This document shows positions 16,545 to 18,377 of a stretch of DNA of 18,377 nt, piece after piece. The stretch is from Bacteroidales bacterium (GTDB lineage: Bacteria > Bacteroidota > Bacteroidia > Bacteroidales > UBA932), in assembly GCA_017615135.1 (NCBI GenBank), contig JAGAAU010000028.1:1-18377 (forward strand). The letters run 5' to 3'. A program made the translations under genes and the position numbers. The notes beneath the pieces are model-generated. The model was not told the DNA's origin, did not search any database, and saw only the letters and a program-made list of their open reading frames with translations. Position 1 is the first letter of the stretch. Each line of letters begins with the position of its first letter.

Positions 16545-17537
16545 ATGAAAAAAATAATTACCATACTTATCATCGCCGCTTTTGGCGCCACAGCTTGTTA
16601 TCCCGATTACGTGGGCGATTACTCCAAGACGGCCTGCGGGTTCGCCAACCAGACAGATGTACGCAGTCTGATTGTCGGTGAAGGCATGAGCTTCTCCACA
16701 GGCGTTGCGCTTGGCGGCACCATCAACAATGATAAAGACCGCAAGATCAGCATAGGTACAGACTATTCCCTGATCAACGACGCCACTCTCGGCATGATGA
16801 AAGGACACACATTTTCATACATTGCCAATCTGATGAAGAATGTACCTTCCATCAGCGCCCTCCCCGCCAGTATTTATACTCTCGAGAGCGACTCCGGCAA
16901 TGCCGGCACCGCCATCATTCGAAAAGGAACCCATCTTGGAGTCATTCGCGTAAAAGTAGACTCCGCCGCATTCCTTTCCGACGAGGGCAGACTGTATCCT
17001 AAAAATGTCATCCCCATGATAATTACCGACGGAAACGGCACAGACGTCATGGCAGACAGGAAATACTCTGTAATAGGAGTGAGATATGAAAACATGCTGT
17101 TCGGCAACTGGTATCACGGCGGAAAGGCCGACATTTACGACGCAGGCGGAAATAAGGTCGGCACCAACGTATACAGCACCAGCATTCCCCAGGCAGACAA
17201 CCTGATATGGACACTGACCACTGTCGCTCCCTTCGAACTTACTGCCAATGCGGTGGGGTCCGAGTTCAACGGTGCGGCGGCCCAGATGAAACTCAGGCTG
17301 AATACAGACGACAGTATTACAATTTCTTCCGTAGAAGGTGCGCGATTTGTAGTAGAGCCGGACGGAGAAAGCCGCTTCGTACGTTCCAAACTGCTGCAGG
17401 ACAGGAAAATAATCCTGAACTACAAGTATGTTTCCGGAGAGAATACAGTTTATGCAAATGACACCCTGACTTTCCGCAACCGTCTGCGCGACGGCGTGAA
17501 CGAATGGCAGGACGAAAATCCATCCCACTATGAATAG
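16545..17537 (+). CDS. DUF1735/DUF4361-type surface lipoprotein (probable glycan-binding protein)
   Basis: A 330-residue lipoprotein with lipobox FGATAC (Cys18) followed by YPDYVGDY. The N-terminal part (about 30-150) has DUF1735 character, including a predicted beta-sandwich with ASIYTLES and VIRVKVDSAAF. The C-terminal half (about 165-325) ends in KIILNYKY, DTLTFRNRLRDGVNEWQDENP, which matches the BT_3044-like DUF4361 tail as I remember it. Such proteins sit downstream of SusD in many PULs and are thought to bind glycan at the surface. The role here is inferred from family and position. Its last 8 bp overlap the start of the hydrolase gene. Confidence 0.85.
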   Translation: MKKIITILIIAAFGATACYPDYVGDYSKTACGFANQTDVRSLIVGEGMSFSTGVALGGTINNDKDRKISIGTDYSLINDATLGMMKGHTFSYIANLMKNVPSISALPASIYTLESDSGNAGTAIIRKGTHLGVIRVKVDSAAFLSDEGRLYPKNVIPMIITDGNGTDVMADRKYSVIGVRYENMLFGNWYHGGKADIYDAGGNKVGTNVYSTSIPQADNLIWTLTTVAPFELTANAVGSEFNGAAAQMKLRLNTDDSITISSVEGARFVVEPDGESRFVRSKLLQDRKIILNYKYVSGENTVYANDTLTFRNRLRDGVNEWQDENPSHYE

Positions 17538-18377
17538 ATGTTTCGTTTTCAGCGCCCTGGCTGCATTGTTTCTGCTTGCATCCTGCGACGAAAAGCAGCC
17601 GGACGTAGTAATCCCTATCGTCTATCCTGACGACAATCCCGACAACCCGGGCGACGACACTACGGTCCTTCCTCCATACAAAGTGGAATGCAAGAAAACC
17701 GTAAGCACATCTTCCTGGACAACATACAACGCCTACACGGTGGAGTGTATTGCAGGCTTCAAGCCAACACCCGCTCCGGATACCGACCAGTATGGCGGAT
17801 GGACAATAATGAATCTTGGCAACTCAGACGGTTTCTTCCGCGTTGCGAAAGCCGTTGGCCGCTGGTGGCTGGTAGATCCGCTCGGAAATATCTTCCTCAG
17901 CAAGGGCCTGGCCGTATTTTCTCCCGGCAGTTCAGACCGGCAGAAGGCCAACATTCAAAGCAAGTACGGCTCCAATACCAACTGGGCGAAGCATGAAGCG
18001 TCGTTCATCCGCGAGCAGGGCTTCAATTCCGCCGGCGCCTGGTCTATGGTGGATATCATCAAGGCTATCCCGGAACCGCTGCCTTATACTGTCATTCTCA
18101 GCCCCATGGGCAGCTACATAGGAGAGCTGAAAAACAGTACCGATGAAACCCTTAAGGCGGCCTTCAAGGCTTCCGGCTGGGAAGGCTATCCCTACGACTT
18201 CGCCATGGTCTTCGACACCCGCTTCGACCAGGTTGTAGAGAGCACCATCTCCAAGGCCTCCACCTACAAAAACGACAAATACCTGATAGGCTATTTTATT
18301 GATAATGAAATACCCTGGAAGGATTACGCCCTGGAGTACTGCCTTACCAAATGGCCTTCCACGCACATCAACCACCA
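17530..18377 (+). CDS. Agarase-like glycoside hydrolase lipoprotein, 5' part (continues at base 1 onward)
   Basis: The start of the only enzyme in the locus. Its ATG lies inside the preceding gene, with an 8-bp overlap. The lipobox FLLASC (Cys19) is followed by DEKQ, an acidic patch like the Bacteroidota surface-export signal. A Pro/Asp-rich linker (about 25-50) leads to the catalytic region, with GRWWLVDPLGNIFLSKG at about 110-126, a hallmark of agarase-like GH50-type proteins. GYFIDNE at 254-260 carries the likely acid/base Glu260 within the terminal repeat. The window ends two bases into a codon. Merging bases 18283-18377 with bases 1-95 gives one 496-codon frame (251 codons here plus 245 at the left end) with no stop or shift. 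Predicted surface endo- or exo-acting galactanase; the substrate (agar, porphyran or another galactan) is not settled. Confidence 0.85.
   Translation, partial: MNRCFVFSALAALFLLASCDEKQPDVVIPIVYPDDNPDNPGDDTTVLPPYKVECKKTVSTSSWTTYNAYTVECIAGFKPTPAPDTDQYGGWTIMNLGNSDGFFRVAKAVGRWWLVDPLGNIFLSKGLAVFSPGSSDRQKANIQSKYGSNTNWAKHEASFIREQGFNSAGAWSMVDIIKAIPEPLPYTVILSPMGSYIGELKNSTDETLKAAFKASGWEGYPYDFAMVFDTRFDQVVESTISKASTYKNDKYLIGYFIDNEIPWKDYALEYCLTKWPSTHINH
18283..18377. repeat. Right copy of the 95-bp terminal direct repeat
   Basis: Identical to bases 1-95 with no mismatch. The reading frame at 18283 (753 bases, or 251 codons, from the ATG at 17530) is the same as the frame at base 1, so the two ends are the same locus seen twice. 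It lies in the catalytic region of the hydrolase gene, not in a transposon or phage end. Confidence 0.95.

Noticed and set aside
1..18377. Plasmid, phage, integrative element, CRISPR, tRNA or rRNA content
   Set aside because: No replication, transfer or recombination gene, no regularly spaced repeats and no RNA gene was recognised. The only long exact repeat is the terminal one. This was read by eye, so a degenerate tRNA or small RNA could be missed.

Overview
The window looks like Bacteroidota DNA, most likely order Bacteroidales. It carries two SusC-like/SusD-like pairs, fimbrillin-like lipoproteins, a DUF1735/DUF4361-type lipoprotein, a membrane-tethered propeller/LuxR regulator and promoter-like sequences close to the Bacteroides TTTG/TAnnTTTG pattern. 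Genus and habitat cannot be read from the sequence. Functionally it is one polysaccharide utilization locus (PUL), with nothing else in it.

The most notable feature is that the two ends are identical. Bases 1-95 equal bases 18283-18377 in direct orientation. The gene cut at the right end (from 17530) continues in frame into the gene cut at the left end (to 738). Joining them gives an 18,282-bp circle and an intact 496-codon agarase-like glycoside hydrolase. The circle could be a real molecule, a tandemly repeated PUL collapsed by assembly, or an assembly-graph loop. No replication, mobilization, partition, integrase or transposase gene is present.

Layout on the circle: a minus-strand regulator (729-3308) is divergent from a ten-gene plus-strand operon across a 133-bp regulatory gap (3309-3441), the only sizeable non-coding stretch. 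The operon runs: small acidic peptide 1 (3442-3573), fimbrillin-like lipoprotein 1 (3586-4986), small acidic peptide 2 (4983-5126), fimbrillin-like lipoprotein 2 (5137-6537), SusC-like 1 (6541-9687), SusD-like 1 (9700-11556), SusC-like 2 (11575-14721), SusD-like 2 (14721-16529), DUF1735/DUF4361-type lipoprotein (16545-17537) and the hydrolase (17530, through the junction, to 738). The last gene ends convergently with the regulator, overlapping it by 10 bp.

Proposed working (inference from families): the lipoproteins and SusD-like proteins capture a glycan at the cell surface. The agarase-like enzyme, also a predicted surface lipoprotein, cuts it. The two SusC/SusD pairs import the products using TonB energy. 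The regulator senses a product in the periplasm and controls the operon through its cytoplasmic helix-turn-helix. The least familiar element is the duplicated head cassette: a small peptide ending in an acidic FDMF motif followed by a fimbrillin-like lipoprotein with an extra C-terminal domain.
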